Origin: Pseudomonas nitroreducens TX1
GTDB lineage: Bacteria > Pseudomonadota > Gammaproteobacteria > Pseudomonadales > Pseudomonadaceae
Assembly (NCBI RefSeq): GCF_000313755.1
Contig: NZ_AMZB01000106.1
Span: 1-64,000, forward strand
Direction of reading: 5' to 3'
Length of the DNA: 64,000 nt
The translations under genes were made by a program, and so were the position numbers. Below the pieces are notes generated by a model. The model ran no database searches and was not told where the DNA came from. It saw only the letters and a program-made list of their open reading frames with translations. Every line of letters starts with the position of its first letter. The first letter of the stretch is position 1. Below are positions 8,859 through 17,695 of the stretch, in pieces.

Positions 8859-9227
8859 GGGGCTCCCCTCTTTTAACCGCGGCGCGGATTCTTGTTGTCA
8901 TGGGCAGAGGGCAGGTTAAGTCGACGGTCGGTCCTGCCCGAGGGCTTTGCCGGCCAACAAGGGGGCTCTGAGCGGACAAGGTGCCATTCGCGCTCCCTGT
9001 CGGTTTCAGGATACGCAGGGTCGTTCGAGTGCTATCCCTAATCCAGAGGGATGGCAATCTTCCAGACTGTCGAGGACCGGGCGCGCACAGACGTCTGGCC
9101 GGACCGCAACAATAACAACAATGGCGCTCCGCAGAGCCACGCCAACCGTGACGTGGGCGGCGCGCCGCAGCCGAAGGATTCCGGGTCGCCGCCCGAGGGA
9201 GGCGCCTGCGATGTCGAGGTGTGCTGT
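8859..9227. promoter_or_regulatory. divergent promoter region, cytochrome operon / fds operon
   Basis: A 369-nt non-coding stretch between the minus-strand cytochrome gene and fdsG. It must contain both promoters and the fds untranslated leader. I see no clear sigma-54 box, operator palindrome or regulator gene. An open frame from 9051 runs into fdsG, but its first 59 codons look non-coding. Confidence 0.5.
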
Positions 9228-9710
9228 ATGCCTGATGATTCGCTTCACCTGCCCCTGATCCACGACGTGCTGGAACGTCTCAAGGCCACTCCCGGCGCGC
9301 TGCTGCCGGTGCTCCACGCCATCCAGGACTGCGTCGGCTACATCCCCGACCATGCCCTTCCCGAGATTGCCCACGCGCTGAACCTCAGCGTCGCCGAAGT
9401 GCGCGGGGTGATCAGCTTCTACCACGACTTCCGCACTGCGCCCCCGGCCCGCCATACGCTGCGCCTGTGCCGCGCCGAGTCGTGCCAGAGCCGTGGCGCC
9501 GACGCCCTGGCCGCGCAGCTGCGCGAACAGTTGGGGCTGGACGACCACGGCACCAGCGCCGACGGCGGCATCGCCCTGCGCCCGGTGTACTGCCTGGGCG
9601 CCTGTGCCTGCTCGCCGGCGCTGGAGCTGGACGGCCGGGTGCACGCCCGTCTCACTCCCGAGCGCTTGCGTGCGCTGGTGAATGGATGCCGGGAGGACGC
9701 CGCATGCTGA
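9228..9710 (+). CDS. fdsG: NAD-dependent formate dehydrogenase gamma subunit
   Basis: A 160-residue NuoE-like subunit that carries one [2Fe-2S] cluster and passes electrons within the soluble FdsGBAD complex. The ligands appear as C-x4-C (CRAESC) and C-x3-C (CLGAC). The thioredoxin-like fold and the segment ALLPVLHAIQDCVGYIP are typical. The start at 9228 follows GAGGTG and gives the normal family length; a longer frame from 9051 adds a low-complexity stretch. It overlaps fdsB by 7 nt (ATGCTGA), implying coupled translation. Confidence 0.93.
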   Translation: MPDDSLHLPLIHDVLERLKATPGALLPVLHAIQDCVGYIPDHALPEIAHALNLSVAEVRGVISFYHDFRTAPPARHTLRLCRAESCQSRGADALAAQLREQLGLDDHGTSADGGIALRPVYCLGACACSPALELDGRVHARLTPERLRALVNGCREDAAC

Positions 9711-11263
9711 AGCTGTTCGTCCCCTGCGATTCGGTGGCCTGCGCGGTGGGCGCCGATGAAGTGGCTGATGCCCTGGTCACCGAGGCCGAGCGCCGCCAGT
9801 TACCGGTGCAGATCCAGCGCACCAGCTCCCGTGGCCTCTACTGGCTGGAGCCGCTGGTGGAACTGGAAAGCGAGGACGGCCGGCTGGGCTTCGGGCCGCT
9901 CACAATGGGTGACGTTCCCGCCCTGCTCGACGCCCTTTCCAGTGATCCTGCCAGCCACCCGCTGTCCGTGGGGCCGGTGGAAGAGATTCCTTACCTGAAG
10001 ACTCAGCAGCGCCTGCTGTTCGCCCGTGCCGGCATCACCCGGCCGCTGTCGCTGGACGACTATCGCGCCCACGGCGGCTTCGAAGGCCTGGCCCGCGCCA
10101 TCGCGATGGACGGCGCCGAGGTCGTTGCCGCGGTGCTCGACTCCGGCCTGCGCGGCCGCGGCGGCGCGGCCTTCCCCGCTGGCATCAAGTGGCGCACGGT
10201 GCGTGACGCCCTGGCGGCGCAGAAGTATGTGGTGTGCAACGCCGACGAAGGCGACTCCGGCACCTTCGCCGACCGCATGCTGATGGAGGGCGACCCCTTC
10301 CTGCTGATCGAGGGCATGGCCATCGCCGGCCTCGCCGTCGGCGCGAGCATGGGCTACCTCTATGTGCGCTCGGAGTACCCGGACTCCATCGCCACCCTCA
10401 ACCAGGCGGTGAAAATCGCCCGCGACGCCGGCTACCTCGGTGAAGACGTCTGCGGCAGTGGCCGCGCCTTCGAACTGGAAATACGGGTTGGCGCCGGCGC
10501 CTACATCTGCGGCGAGGAAACCGCCCTGCTGGACTCGCTCGAAGGCAAGCGCGGCGTGGTCCGCGCCAAGCCGCCGCTGCCCGCGCTGCAAGGCCTGTTC
10601 GGCCTGCCGACGCTGGTGCACAACGTGCTCACCCTCGCCTCGGTCCCAGTGATCATGGCCAAGGGGGCGCAGTTCTACCGCGACTTCGGCATGGGCCGCT
10701 CGCTGGGCACCATGCCCTTCCAGCTGGCCGGCAACGTCCGCCACGGCGGACTGGTGGAACGCGCCTTCGGCCTGACCCTGCGCGAGCTGGTGGAAGGCTA
10801 CGGTGGCGGCACCGCCAGTGGCCGCCCGTTGAAGGCCGCGCAGGTCGGCGGCCCGCTGGGCGCCTGGGTGCCACCGGCGCAGTTCGATACGCCGCTGGAT
10901 TACGAGGCCTTCGCTGCCGTCGGCGCCATGCTCGGCCACGGCGGCGTGGTGGTCGCCGACGACAGCCTGGACATGGCGCGCATGGCGCGCTTCGCCCTGC
11001 AGTTCTGCGCCGAGGAATCCTGCGGCAAATGCACGCCCTGCCGCATCGGCTCGACCCGTGGCGTGGAGGTAGTGGACCGGCTGATCGCGGCCACCGACAT
11101 CGGCGCTCGCGAAGAGCAGGCGCGGCTGCTCACCGATCTCTGCGACACGATGCAATACGGCTCGCTCTGCGCCCTCGGCGGGATGACCGCCTTCCCCGTG
11201 GCCAGCGCCCTCAAGCACTTCCCCGCCGACTTCGGTCTGGCGACTTCGGAGGCCGACCAGTGA
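9704..11263 (+). CDS. fdsB: NAD-dependent formate dehydrogenase beta subunit
   Basis: A 519-residue NuoF-like subunit that binds FMN and NAD. The N-terminal 100 residues form the thioredoxin-like extension seen in FdsB (cysteines 8 and 13). FMN and NADH sites appear as GLRGRGGAAFPAG (about 149-160) and CNADEGDSGTF (about 178-188). Near 440, SCGKCTPC supplies the C-x2-C-x2-C of a [4Fe-4S] cluster, with a later cysteine in GSLCALGG. It catalyses NAD+ reduction with electrons from formate. The ATG at 9704 has GGGAGG upstream. The frame from 9467 is an overlap artefact. Confidence 0.95.
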   Translation: MLKLFVPCDSVACAVGADEVADALVTEAERRQLPVQIQRTSSRGLYWLEPLVELESEDGRLGFGPLTMGDVPALLDALSSDPASHPLSVGPVEEIPYLKTQQRLLFARAGITRPLSLDDYRAHGGFEGLARAIAMDGAEVVAAVLDSGLRGRGGAAFPAGIKWRTVRDALAAQKYVVCNADEGDSGTFADRMLMEGDPFLLIEGMAIAGLAVGASMGYLYVRSEYPDSIATLNQAVKIARDAGYLGEDVCGSGRAFELEIRVGAGAYICGEETALLDSLEGKRGVVRAKPPLPALQGLFGLPTLVHNVLTLASVPVIMAKGAQFYRDFGMGRSLGTMPFQLAGNVRHGGLVERAFGLTLRELVEGYGGGTASGRPLKAAQVGGPLGAWVPPAQFDTPLDYEAFAAVGAMLGHGGVVVADDSLDMARMARFALQFCAEESCGKCTPCRIGSTRGVEVVDRLIAATDIGAREEQARLLTDLCDTMQYGSLCALGGMTAFPVASALKHFPADFGLATSEADQ

Positions 11264-14157
11264 TCAACTATTTCGATCCCTCCACGTCCACCGCTGGCAA
11301 CACCAGCGACATCGATTTCGGCACGCCGGCCCGCGACAGCGACGTGCAGGTCAGCCTGAGCATCGACGGCCGCGAGATCAGCGTCCCCGCCGGTACCTCG
11401 GTGATGCGCGCCGCCGCCCTGCTGGGTACCACCATCCCGAAACTCTGCGCCACCGACAGCCTGGAAGCCTTCGGCTCCTGCCGCATGTGCCTGGTGGAAA
11501 TCGACGGCATGCGCGGCTACCCGGCCTCCTGCACCACGCCGGTGACCGAAGGCATGGTGGTGCGCACCCAGACGCCGAAACTGGCGAGCCTGCGGCGCAA
11601 CGTCATGGAGCTGTACATCTCCGACCACCCGCTGGACTGCCTGACCTGCCCGGCCAACGGCAACTGCGAACTGCAGACGATGGCCGGCCAGGTCGGCCTG
11701 CGCGAGGTGCGCTACGGCTATGAAGGCGCCAACCACCTGAGCGATGCGAAGGACGTCTCCAACCCCTACTTCGACTACGACCCGAGCAAGTGCATCGTCT
11801 GCAACCGCTGCGTGCGCGCCTGCGAAGAAACCCAGGGCACCTTCGCCCTGACCATCGAGGGGCGCGGCTTCGAATCCCGCGTGGCGGCAGCCGGCGGCGA
11901 GAACTTCCTGGACTCCGAGTGCGTCTCCTGCGGCGCCTGCGTGCAGGCCTGCCCCACCGCCACGCTGATGGAAAAGAGCGTGGTCGAGATCGGCCAGCCG
12001 GAGCGCGCCGTCATCACCACCTGCGCCTACTGCGGCGTGGGCTGCTCCTTCCGCGCGGAGTTGAAGGGCAACCAGCTGGTACGCATGGTCCCGGACAAGA
12101 ACGGCCAGGCCAACCACGGCCACTCCTGCGTCAAGGGCCGCTTCGCCTGGGGCTACGCCACCCACCCGGATCGCATCACCAAGCCGATGATCCGCAAGCA
12201 CATCAGCGACCCCTGGCAGGAAGTCAGCTGGGACGAGGCGGTCACCTATGCCGCCAGCGAGTTCCGGCGCATCCAGCAGAAGTACGGACGCGACTCCATT
12301 GGCGGCATCACCTCCAGCCGCTGCACCAACGAAGAAACCTACCTGGTGCAGAAACTGGTGCGCGCGGCGTTCGGCAACAACAACGTGGACACCTGCGCCC
12401 GCGTCTGCCACTCCCCCACCGGCTACGGCCTCAAGCAGACCCTGGGCGAATCCGCCGGCACCCAGAGCTTCGACTCGGTGATGCAATCCGACGTGGTGCT
12501 GGTGATGGGCGCCAACCCGACCGACGCTCACCCGGTGTTCGGCTCCCAGCTCAAGCGCCGCCTGCGCGAGGGCGCGCAGTTGATCGTCATCGACCCGCGC
12601 CGCATCGACCTGGTCGATTCGCCCCACGCCCGCGCCGAACTGCACCTGCAGCTGCGCCCCGGCACCAACGTCGCCATGCTCAACGCCCTGGCCCACGTCA
12701 TCGTCACCGAAGGGCTGGTCAAGCAGGACTTCGTCGATGCCCGCTGCGAAGCCAGCGACTTCATCCGCTGGCGCGATTTCGTCAGCCTGCCGGAGAACGC
12801 CCCGGAAGTGCTCGGCCCGGTCTGCGGCGTACCCGCCGAAGAGATCCGCGCCGCCGCCCGCCTCTACGCCACCGGCGGCAACGCGGCCATCTACTACGGC
12901 CTGGGCGTCACCGAGCACAGCCAGGGCAGCACCGCAGTGATGGCCATCGCCAACCTCGCCATGGCCACCGGCAACGTCGGCCGCGAGGGCGTCGGGGTGA
13001 ACCCGCTGCGCGGCCAGAACAACGTGCAGGGCTCGTGCGACATGGGTTCCTTCCCCCACGAGCTGCCGGGCTATCGCCACGTCTCCAACGAGGCCGTGCG
13101 CGCGCAGTTCGAACAGGCCTGGGGCGTGACCCTGCAGCCCGATCCGGGCCTGCGCATCCCCAACATGTTCGAGGCGGCCCTGGGCGGCACGTTCAAGGCG
13201 CTGTACTGCCAGGGCGAAGACATCGCCCAGAGCGACCCCAACACCCAGCACGTCACCGCTGCCCTCTCCGCCATGGAGTGCGTGGTGGTGCAGGACATCT
13301 TCCTCAATGAAACCGCCAAGTTTGCCCACGTGTTCCTGCCGGGCAGCTCCTTCCTCGAGAAGGACGGCACCTTCACCAACGCCGAGCGGCGTATCTCCCG
13401 CGTGCGCAAGGTGATGGAGCCACTGGGCGGCAAGGCTGACTGGGAAGGCACCGTGGCCCTGGCCAATGCCCTGGGCTACCCGATGAACTACACCCACCCG
13501 TCGCAGATCATGGACGAGATCGCCCGCCTGACGCCGACCTTCACCCGCGTCAGCTACGCCGAACTGGACCGCCACGGCAGCCTGCAATGGCCGTGCAACG
13601 ACGCAGCGCCCGACGGCACCCCGACCATGCACATCGAGCAGTTCGTGCGCGGCAAGGGGCGCTTCATGCTCACCGGCTACGTGCCCACCGAGGAGAAGGT
13701 CAACGCACGCTACCCGCTGCTGCTCACCACCGGACGTATCCTCAGCCAGTACAACGTCGGCGCGCAGACCCGGCGCACCGACAACGTCGCCTGGCACGAA
13801 GAGGACCGCCTGGAAATCCACGCCAGCGATGCCGAAAGCCGTGGCATCGGCGACGGCGACTGGGTCGGCGTGGGCAGCCGCGCCGGGCAGACGGTGCTGC
13901 GCGCCAAGATCAGCGAGCGCGTCGCGCCAGGAGTGGTCTACACGACCTTCCACTTCCCCGAATCGGGAGCCAACGTGATCACCACCGACAACTCCGACTG
14001 GGCCACCAACTGCCCGGAATACAAGGTCACGGCGGTGGAAGTGGTGCGCGTATTCCAGCCTTCGGAATGGCAGAAGCGCTACCAGGCGTTCAGCGATGAA
14101 CAGCGGCGTTTGCTCAAGGAGCGCCGCCACCAGGAAAAAGCCGAGGTCCGTCGATGA
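11260..14157 (+). CDS. fdsA: NAD-dependent formate dehydrogenase alpha (catalytic) subunit
   Basis: A 965-residue molybdenum bis-MGD subunit that oxidises formate to CO2. Cofactor ligands in order: [2Fe-2S] C63, C74, C77, C91; His-ligated [4Fe-4S] H123, C127, C130, C136; two ferredoxin clusters at C178-C188 and C221-C231; and the Mo-domain [4Fe-4S] C255, C258, C262, C290. The Mo ligand is Cys383 in RVCHSP, followed by the conserved histidine. It is cysteine, not selenocysteine. The start is GTG at 11260, overlapping the fdsB stop (GTGA). The C-terminal molybdopterin dinucleotide domain is complete. Confidence 0.95.
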   Translation: MINYFDPSTSTAGNTSDIDFGTPARDSDVQVSLSIDGREISVPAGTSVMRAAALLGTTIPKLCATDSLEAFGSCRMCLVEIDGMRGYPASCTTPVTEGMVVRTQTPKLASLRRNVMELYISDHPLDCLTCPANGNCELQTMAGQVGLREVRYGYEGANHLSDAKDVSNPYFDYDPSKCIVCNRCVRACEETQGTFALTIEGRGFESRVAAAGGENFLDSECVSCGACVQACPTATLMEKSVVEIGQPERAVITTCAYCGVGCSFRAELKGNQLVRMVPDKNGQANHGHSCVKGRFAWGYATHPDRITKPMIRKHISDPWQEVSWDEAVTYAASEFRRIQQKYGRDSIGGITSSRCTNEETYLVQKLVRAAFGNNNVDTCARVCHSPTGYGLKQTLGESAGTQSFDSVMQSDVVLVMGANPTDAHPVFGSQLKRRLREGAQLIVIDPRRIDLVDSPHARAELHLQLRPGTNVAMLNALAHVIVTEGLVKQDFVDARCEASDFIRWRDFVSLPENAPEVLGPVCGVPAEEIRAAARLYATGGNAAIYYGLGVTEHSQGSTAVMAIANLAMATGNVGREGVGVNPLRGQNNVQGSCDMGSFPHELPGYRHVSNEAVRAQFEQAWGVTLQPDPGLRIPNMFEAALGGTFKALYCQGEDIAQSDPNTQHVTAALSAMECVVVQDIFLNETAKFAHVFLPGSSFLEKDGTFTNAERRISRVRKVMEPLGGKADWEGTVALANALGYPMNYTHPSQIMDEIARLTPTFTRVSYAELDRHGSLQWPCNDAAPDGTPTMHIEQFVRGKGRFMLTGYVPTEEKVNARYPLLLTTGRILSQYNVGAQTRRTDNVAWHEEDRLEIHASDAESRGIGDGDWVGVGSRAGQTVLRAKISERVAPGVVYTTFHFPESGANVITTDNSDWATNCPEYKVTAVEVVRVFQPSEWQKRYQAFSDEQRRLLKERRHQEKAEVRR

Positions 14158-14375
14158 GCATCGAGAACCTGATCAAGATGGCCAACCAGATCGGCCTGTA
14201 CTTCGCCAGCGAGCCGGACCACGACCTGGCGGTACGCGGCGTGCGGCAGCACCTGCAGAACTTCTGGACGCCAGCCATGCGCCGCGATCTCAGCGATTGG
14301 CAGGAGAAGAACCCGGGCGACGGGCTGCACGCCCTGGTGCGGGCGGCACTGACGGAGCCGGTGGCCCAGGCCTAG
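14154..14375 (+). CDS. fdsD: formate dehydrogenase delta subunit
   Basis: A 73-residue small subunit of the FdsD family (MSIENLIKMANQIG...; DHDLAVRGVRQHL; FWTPAMRRDL). It stabilises or helps assemble the formate dehydrogenase complex in related systems. It overlaps the fdsA stop by 4 nt (ATGA) and closes the operon. The fdsC/fdhD-type sulfur-transfer gene that lies between fdsA and fdsD in some bacteria is not present here. Confidence 0.92.
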   Translation: MSIENLIKMANQIGLYFASEPDHDLAVRGVRQHLQNFWTPAMRRDLSDWQEKNPGDGLHALVRAALTEPVAQA

Positions 14376-14388
14376 CCGAGCTCCGCAG

Positions 14389-14414
14389 GACCTCAGGCGT
14401 GCTTGCCTGAGGTC
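14389..14414. terminator. hairpin between convergent fdsD and PBP2 genes
   Basis: A perfect 10-bp inverted repeat GACCTCAGGC / GCCTGAGGTC with a 6-nt loop. It lies at the tail-to-tail junction and includes the last codon and stop of the PBP2 gene. There is no clean U tract, so termination on either strand is likely but not certain. Confidence 0.55.
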
Positions 14415-16285
14415 GTCTCGGCCGGCACGGCATACTGCGGCTTGAGCTTGCCGTCCTGGTCGAGCAGCCAGGCATCCATGATCTCGCGCACCACCGGCCC
14501 CGCCACGCGGCCGCCGGCCTCGCCGTTCTCGATGGTCACCGAGACCACGATGGAAGGTTCGGCCGCCGGGGCGAAGCCGACGAACAGCGCGTTGTCGCGG
14601 TGACGCTCCTTGGTCTTCAGGCGGTTGTAGCGCTCGCCCTGACGGATCGCTACGATCTGCGCGGTGCCGCTCTTGCCGGCAATCCGGTATTGCGCGCCCT
14701 GGCCCGCGGCTCGCGCGCCGCCGCCCGGATCGTGCATGACCAGCTGCATGCCGTAGTTCACCGCATCCCAGTCACGGGGATTACTCAGGTGGATGTCGGG
14801 CATGGGGTTGGCATCGACCACGTCTTCGCCACCCACCGATTCGGCCAGCCGCGGCCGGTGCCAGGCCCCCTTGCTGGCGATCAGCGAAGTCGCTTCGGCG
14901 AGCTGCAGCGGCGTAACCTGCATGTACCCCTGGCCGATGCCGAGGATCACCGTCTCGCCGGGGAACCAGGCCTGGCGCCGGGTCGCGCGCTTCCATTCGC
15001 GGGAGGGCATCAGCCCGGGAGACTCCTCGGCCATGTCGATGGACACCTTGCTGCCCAGCCCGAAGCGGGTCAGGTAGTCGTGCATGCGGTCGATGCCGAG
15101 CTTGTGCGCGACGTCGTAGAAGTAGGTGTCGTTGGAACGCTTGATGGCCGTGTCCAGGTCCACCCAGCCATCGCCGCTATGGTTCCAGTTGCGGTACTTG
15201 TGGTCGTAGTTGGGTAGTTGGAAGTACCCCGGATCGAACACCCGCGTGGTCGGTGTGATGGTGCCGGTATCCAGCCCGGCGATGGCCACCACCGGCTTGA
15301 TGGTCGAGCCCGGCGAATACAGCCCGCGCAGCGCCCGGTTGAACAGCGGCCGGTCGATGGAGTCGCGCAGCTGCGCGTACTGCGCCGAGCTGATGCCGTT
15401 GACGAACAGGTTCGGGTCGAAGCTGGGGTTGCTGACCATCGCCAGCACCTGCCCGGTGTTCGGGTCCAGCGCTACCACGGAGCCGCGGCGGTCCCCGAGG
15501 GCTTTTTCGGCGGCGACCTGCAGGTCCACGTCCAGGCCGAGCACGATGTTCTCGCCGGCCACCGGCGGCACCTTCTTCAGCACGCGCATGACGCGCCCCT
15601 GGGCGTTGGTTTCGACTTCCTCATAGCCCACGTGGCCGTGCAGCTGCGGCTCGTAGAAGTGCTCGATGCCGGTCTTGCCGATGTACTCGGTGCCCCGGTA
15701 CTCGGTGCTGTCCAGCCGCGCCGCCTCGCGTTCGTTGATCCGTCCGACGAAGCCGACCGAGTGGGCGAAGTGCTCACCGTAGGGATAGTGACGGACGAAC
15801 TCGGCATCCACGTCGATGCCCGGCAGCTTGTAGCGATTGACCTCGATGAGGGCGATCTGCTCCTCGCTCAGGTCATGCAGGAGCGTGACCGGCTCGAAGG
15901 GATGGCGGCTTTTCTTCAGCGCCTTGTCGCACTGCAGGCGCTGTTCGGGGCTCAGCTGCAGGATATCGGTCACCTGGTCGAGCACCGCCCGGGAGTTGCC
16001 GGCGCGCTCGCGGGTCAGGGTGAGGTTGAAGCTGGGCAGGTTCTCGGCAAGCACCTTGCCGTTGCGGTCGAAGATCAGCCCGCGTTCCGGGGGGATCGGC
16101 AGGACGTGGATGCGGTTGTTCTCGGAGACCGTGGCGTTGGTCGCGTAGTCGGTGACCTGGAGGAAATACATCCTTGCCACCAGGGTCACGCTCATCAGGG
16201 CCACCAGCGCGCCGCAGGCGATCAGCCGGCGGTTGACCAGCTTGGATTCCTGCTGGTGGTCCTTGAGTTTGATCGGATCGTGCAT
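14393..16285 (-). CDS. mrdA: penicillin-binding protein 2 (peptidoglycan transpeptidase), stand-alone paralogue
   Basis: A 630-residue class B PBP anchored by one N-terminal membrane helix (about 22-42). A PBP dimerisation domain (about 60-230) precedes the transpeptidase domain. Active-site motifs are STIK (serine nucleophile), SND and KSGT. PBP2 builds side-wall peptidoglycan in rod-shaped cells with RodA. Here there is no rodA, dacA or lipoprotein neighbour, so this is a solitary copy, as I recall for the second mrdA of P. putida. The ATG at 16285 leaves the normal short cytoplasmic tail; the upstream extension is not PBP-like. Confidence 0.92.
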   Translation of the reverse strand: MHDPIKLKDHQQESKLVNRRLIACGALVALMSVTLVARMYFLQVTDYATNATVSENNRIHVLPIPPERGLIFDRNGKVLAENLPSFNLTLTRERAGNSRAVLDQVTDILQLSPEQRLQCDKALKKSRHPFEPVTLLHDLSEEQIALIEVNRYKLPGIDVDAEFVRHYPYGEHFAHSVGFVGRINEREAARLDSTEYRGTEYIGKTGIEHFYEPQLHGHVGYEEVETNAQGRVMRVLKKVPPVAGENIVLGLDVDLQVAAEKALGDRRGSVVALDPNTGQVLAMVSNPSFDPNLFVNGISSAQYAQLRDSIDRPLFNRALRGLYSPGSTIKPVVAIAGLDTGTITPTTRVFDPGYFQLPNYDHKYRNWNHSGDGWVDLDTAIKRSNDTYFYDVAHKLGIDRMHDYLTRFGLGSKVSIDMAEESPGLMPSREWKRATRRQAWFPGETVILGIGQGYMQVTPLQLAEATSLIASKGAWHRPRLAESVGGEDVVDANPMPDIHLSNPRDWDAVNYGMQLVMHDPGGGARAAGQGAQYRIAGKSGTAQIVAIRQGERYNRLKTKERHRDNALFVGFAPAAEPSIVVSVTIENGEAGGRVAGPVVREIMDAWLLDQDGKLKPQYAVPAETTSGKHA

Positions 16286-16316
16286 CGGGATTCCAGAAGG
16301 TCCCCATCGACCGGGC

Positions 16317-16355
16317 GGAAAGTGTTTTCGCCCCTGCCGGGCAGGGGCGCTTTCC
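16317..16355. promoter_or_regulatory. hairpin upstream of the PBP2 gene
   Basis: A nested inverted repeat about 30 nt before the PBP2 start: outer GGAAAG / CTTTCC and inner GCCCCTGCC / GGCAGGGGC. It would form a stable stem in the leader, or act as a terminator for anything read through from upstream. Its function is not known. Confidence 0.4.
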
Positions 16356-16549
16356 GATCGATGCGGCCTGTTTACAGCGCTGTTGGGCGGATGAAGCCGG
16401 CAGCATCCGGCGCGGTGCAATCACGCGCCAGCGGGCCTGCCGGCGCGGCATGGTACCAGACCGACACGCCGGATTCTGACCGGTAGTCGTGGCGGGGCCC
16501 TCGCGCTTGTGCTGAGTCCGCCCCTGGTTTGAGGAATGTGCGCGGCCTG

Positions 16550-16666
16550 CCCTCTCCCCCGCCCTCTCCCTGAAGGGAGAGGGAGCCGCCCGTGCCGGCT
16601 GAAACGTTAGCCTCACCCTGCACCATACGGTCCCCTCTCCCTTCAGGGAGAGGGCTAGGGAGAGGG
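16550..16666. repeat. REPIN: two inverted REP-like elements
   Basis: Two 34-nt copies (16550-16583 and 16633-16666) are inverted relative to each other and differ at two positions. Each contains the palindrome CCCTCTCCCT-GA-AGGGAGAGGG. About 50 nt of unrelated sequence lies between them. This is the layout of Pseudomonas REPIN doublets, which are mobilised by RAYT transposases encoded elsewhere. It sits between PBP2 and the EamA gene with no coding function. Confidence 0.85.
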
Positions 16667-16749
16667 AAATCCGCGGCACGGAATAACAGAGCAAGACAGG
16701 CGCTCCTACAGAAAAAATTCTACGCAGGGCGTCAGCCGTCTCCGCTTCA

Positions 16750-17649
16750 TCACACCACCGCCCCCTCTGCCGGCTGCTCCAGCACTGCCACCACCACGGC
16801 GCTGCCGACGATCAGCAGGATGCCCAGCAGCGACAGCACGCCGAGCACCTCGCCCCAGATCAGGTAACCGAGCAGGCTTGCCCAGATGATGCTGGTGTAG
16901 GTGTAGGGCGCCAGCGTGGCGGCATGGGCACGGCGCACAGCGATGGTGAACAGCAGTTGGCCGACCGTGGCGAGCAGCCCCAGGGCAAGCATGAAACCGA
17001 GGTCCGGCAGGCTCGGCGAGCTCCAGGAAAACGGCAGCGTGGCGCCGGTGACCAGGGTGCCGACCACGGTGAAGTACAGCACCGTGGTGGTGGAATCGTC
17101 GGTGGCGCGAATGCGGCGGATCTGGATCATCGACAGCGCGCCGAAGAACGCGCTGGCCACCAGCAGGCCCGGTCCGATCAGGCTGGCCTCGGCATTGTCC
17201 GGCTTGACCACCATCAGCACGCCGATGAAGCCCAGCACCGCCGCCATCGCGTTGCGCGGCAGCAGGCGTTCACCCAGCAGCAGCGGCGCCAGCACTATCA
17301 CCAGCAGCGCCTCGGAGTAGGCGATGGAGATGGCCTCGCTCAGCGCCACGTAGGGCAGCCCGGCGAAGAACAGCGCCGAAGACCCCAGCAGCGTCAGCGC
17401 ACGGATACTCTGCCCGCGCACGTCCAGCTGCCGCCAACGCTCAGCCAGCGGCCGGCCACGCAGGCAGAGGAGAAACGCCGGCAGCACGCCGAAGGCCATG
17501 CGGAAGAATGTCACCTCGTTGGCCGGGTACTTCAGTGCCACCACCTTGGCCAGCGCATCCACCACGGCGAAACAGAACATCGACAACAGCATCAGGCCCA
17601 CGCTGCGCATGGCATGGCTGCGGGAGGCGACGAGGGTCAGCTGGGGCAT
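16750..17649 (-). CDS. EamA/DMT-family inner-membrane transporter
   Basis: A 299-residue protein with about ten hydrophobic helices in two five-helix EamA repeats. This is the drug/metabolite transporter fold, usually exporting amino acids or other small metabolites. The ATG at 17649 has AGGAG 8 nt upstream. It is the last gene of a minus-strand set with a DadA-like oxidase, a PotF-like binding protein and a PuuB-like oxidase, so its substrate may be an amino acid or amine handled by that set (inference). Confidence 0.88.
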   Translation of the reverse strand: MPQLTLVASRSHAMRSVGLMLLSMFCFAVVDALAKVVALKYPANEVTFFRMAFGVLPAFLLCLRGRPLAERWRQLDVRGQSIRALTLLGSSALFFAGLPYVALSEAISIAYSEALLVIVLAPLLLGERLLPRNAMAAVLGFIGVLMVVKPDNAEASLIGPGLLVASAFFGALSMIQIRRIRATDDSTTTVLYFTVVGTLVTGATLPFSWSSPSLPDLGFMLALGLLATVGQLLFTIAVRRAHAATLAPYTYTSIIWASLLGYLIWGEVLGVLSLLGILLIVGSAVVVAVLEQPAEGAVV

Positions 17650-17695
17650 GTCGTGATCTCCTGTTTCGAGGGGGGTTGGATGCGCCGCCAAGGCT

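Noticed and set aside
9051-9227. Upstream extension of fdsG from an ATG at 9051
   Set aside because: The extra 59 residues are low-complexity and not part of FdsG. The ATG at 9228 has a better ribosome-binding site and gives the normal length.
12400-12415. Possible selenocysteine formate dehydrogenase
   Set aside because: The Mo ligand codon encodes cysteine (RVCHSP) and no in-frame TGA is present.
10900-14130. Very long open frame (over 1000 codons) on the minus strand opposite fdsA and fdsB
   Set aside because: It is antisense to well-recognised genes, made of His/Val/Gly/Ala-rich low-complexity sequence, and has no domain or ribosome-binding site. High GC produces such shadow frames.
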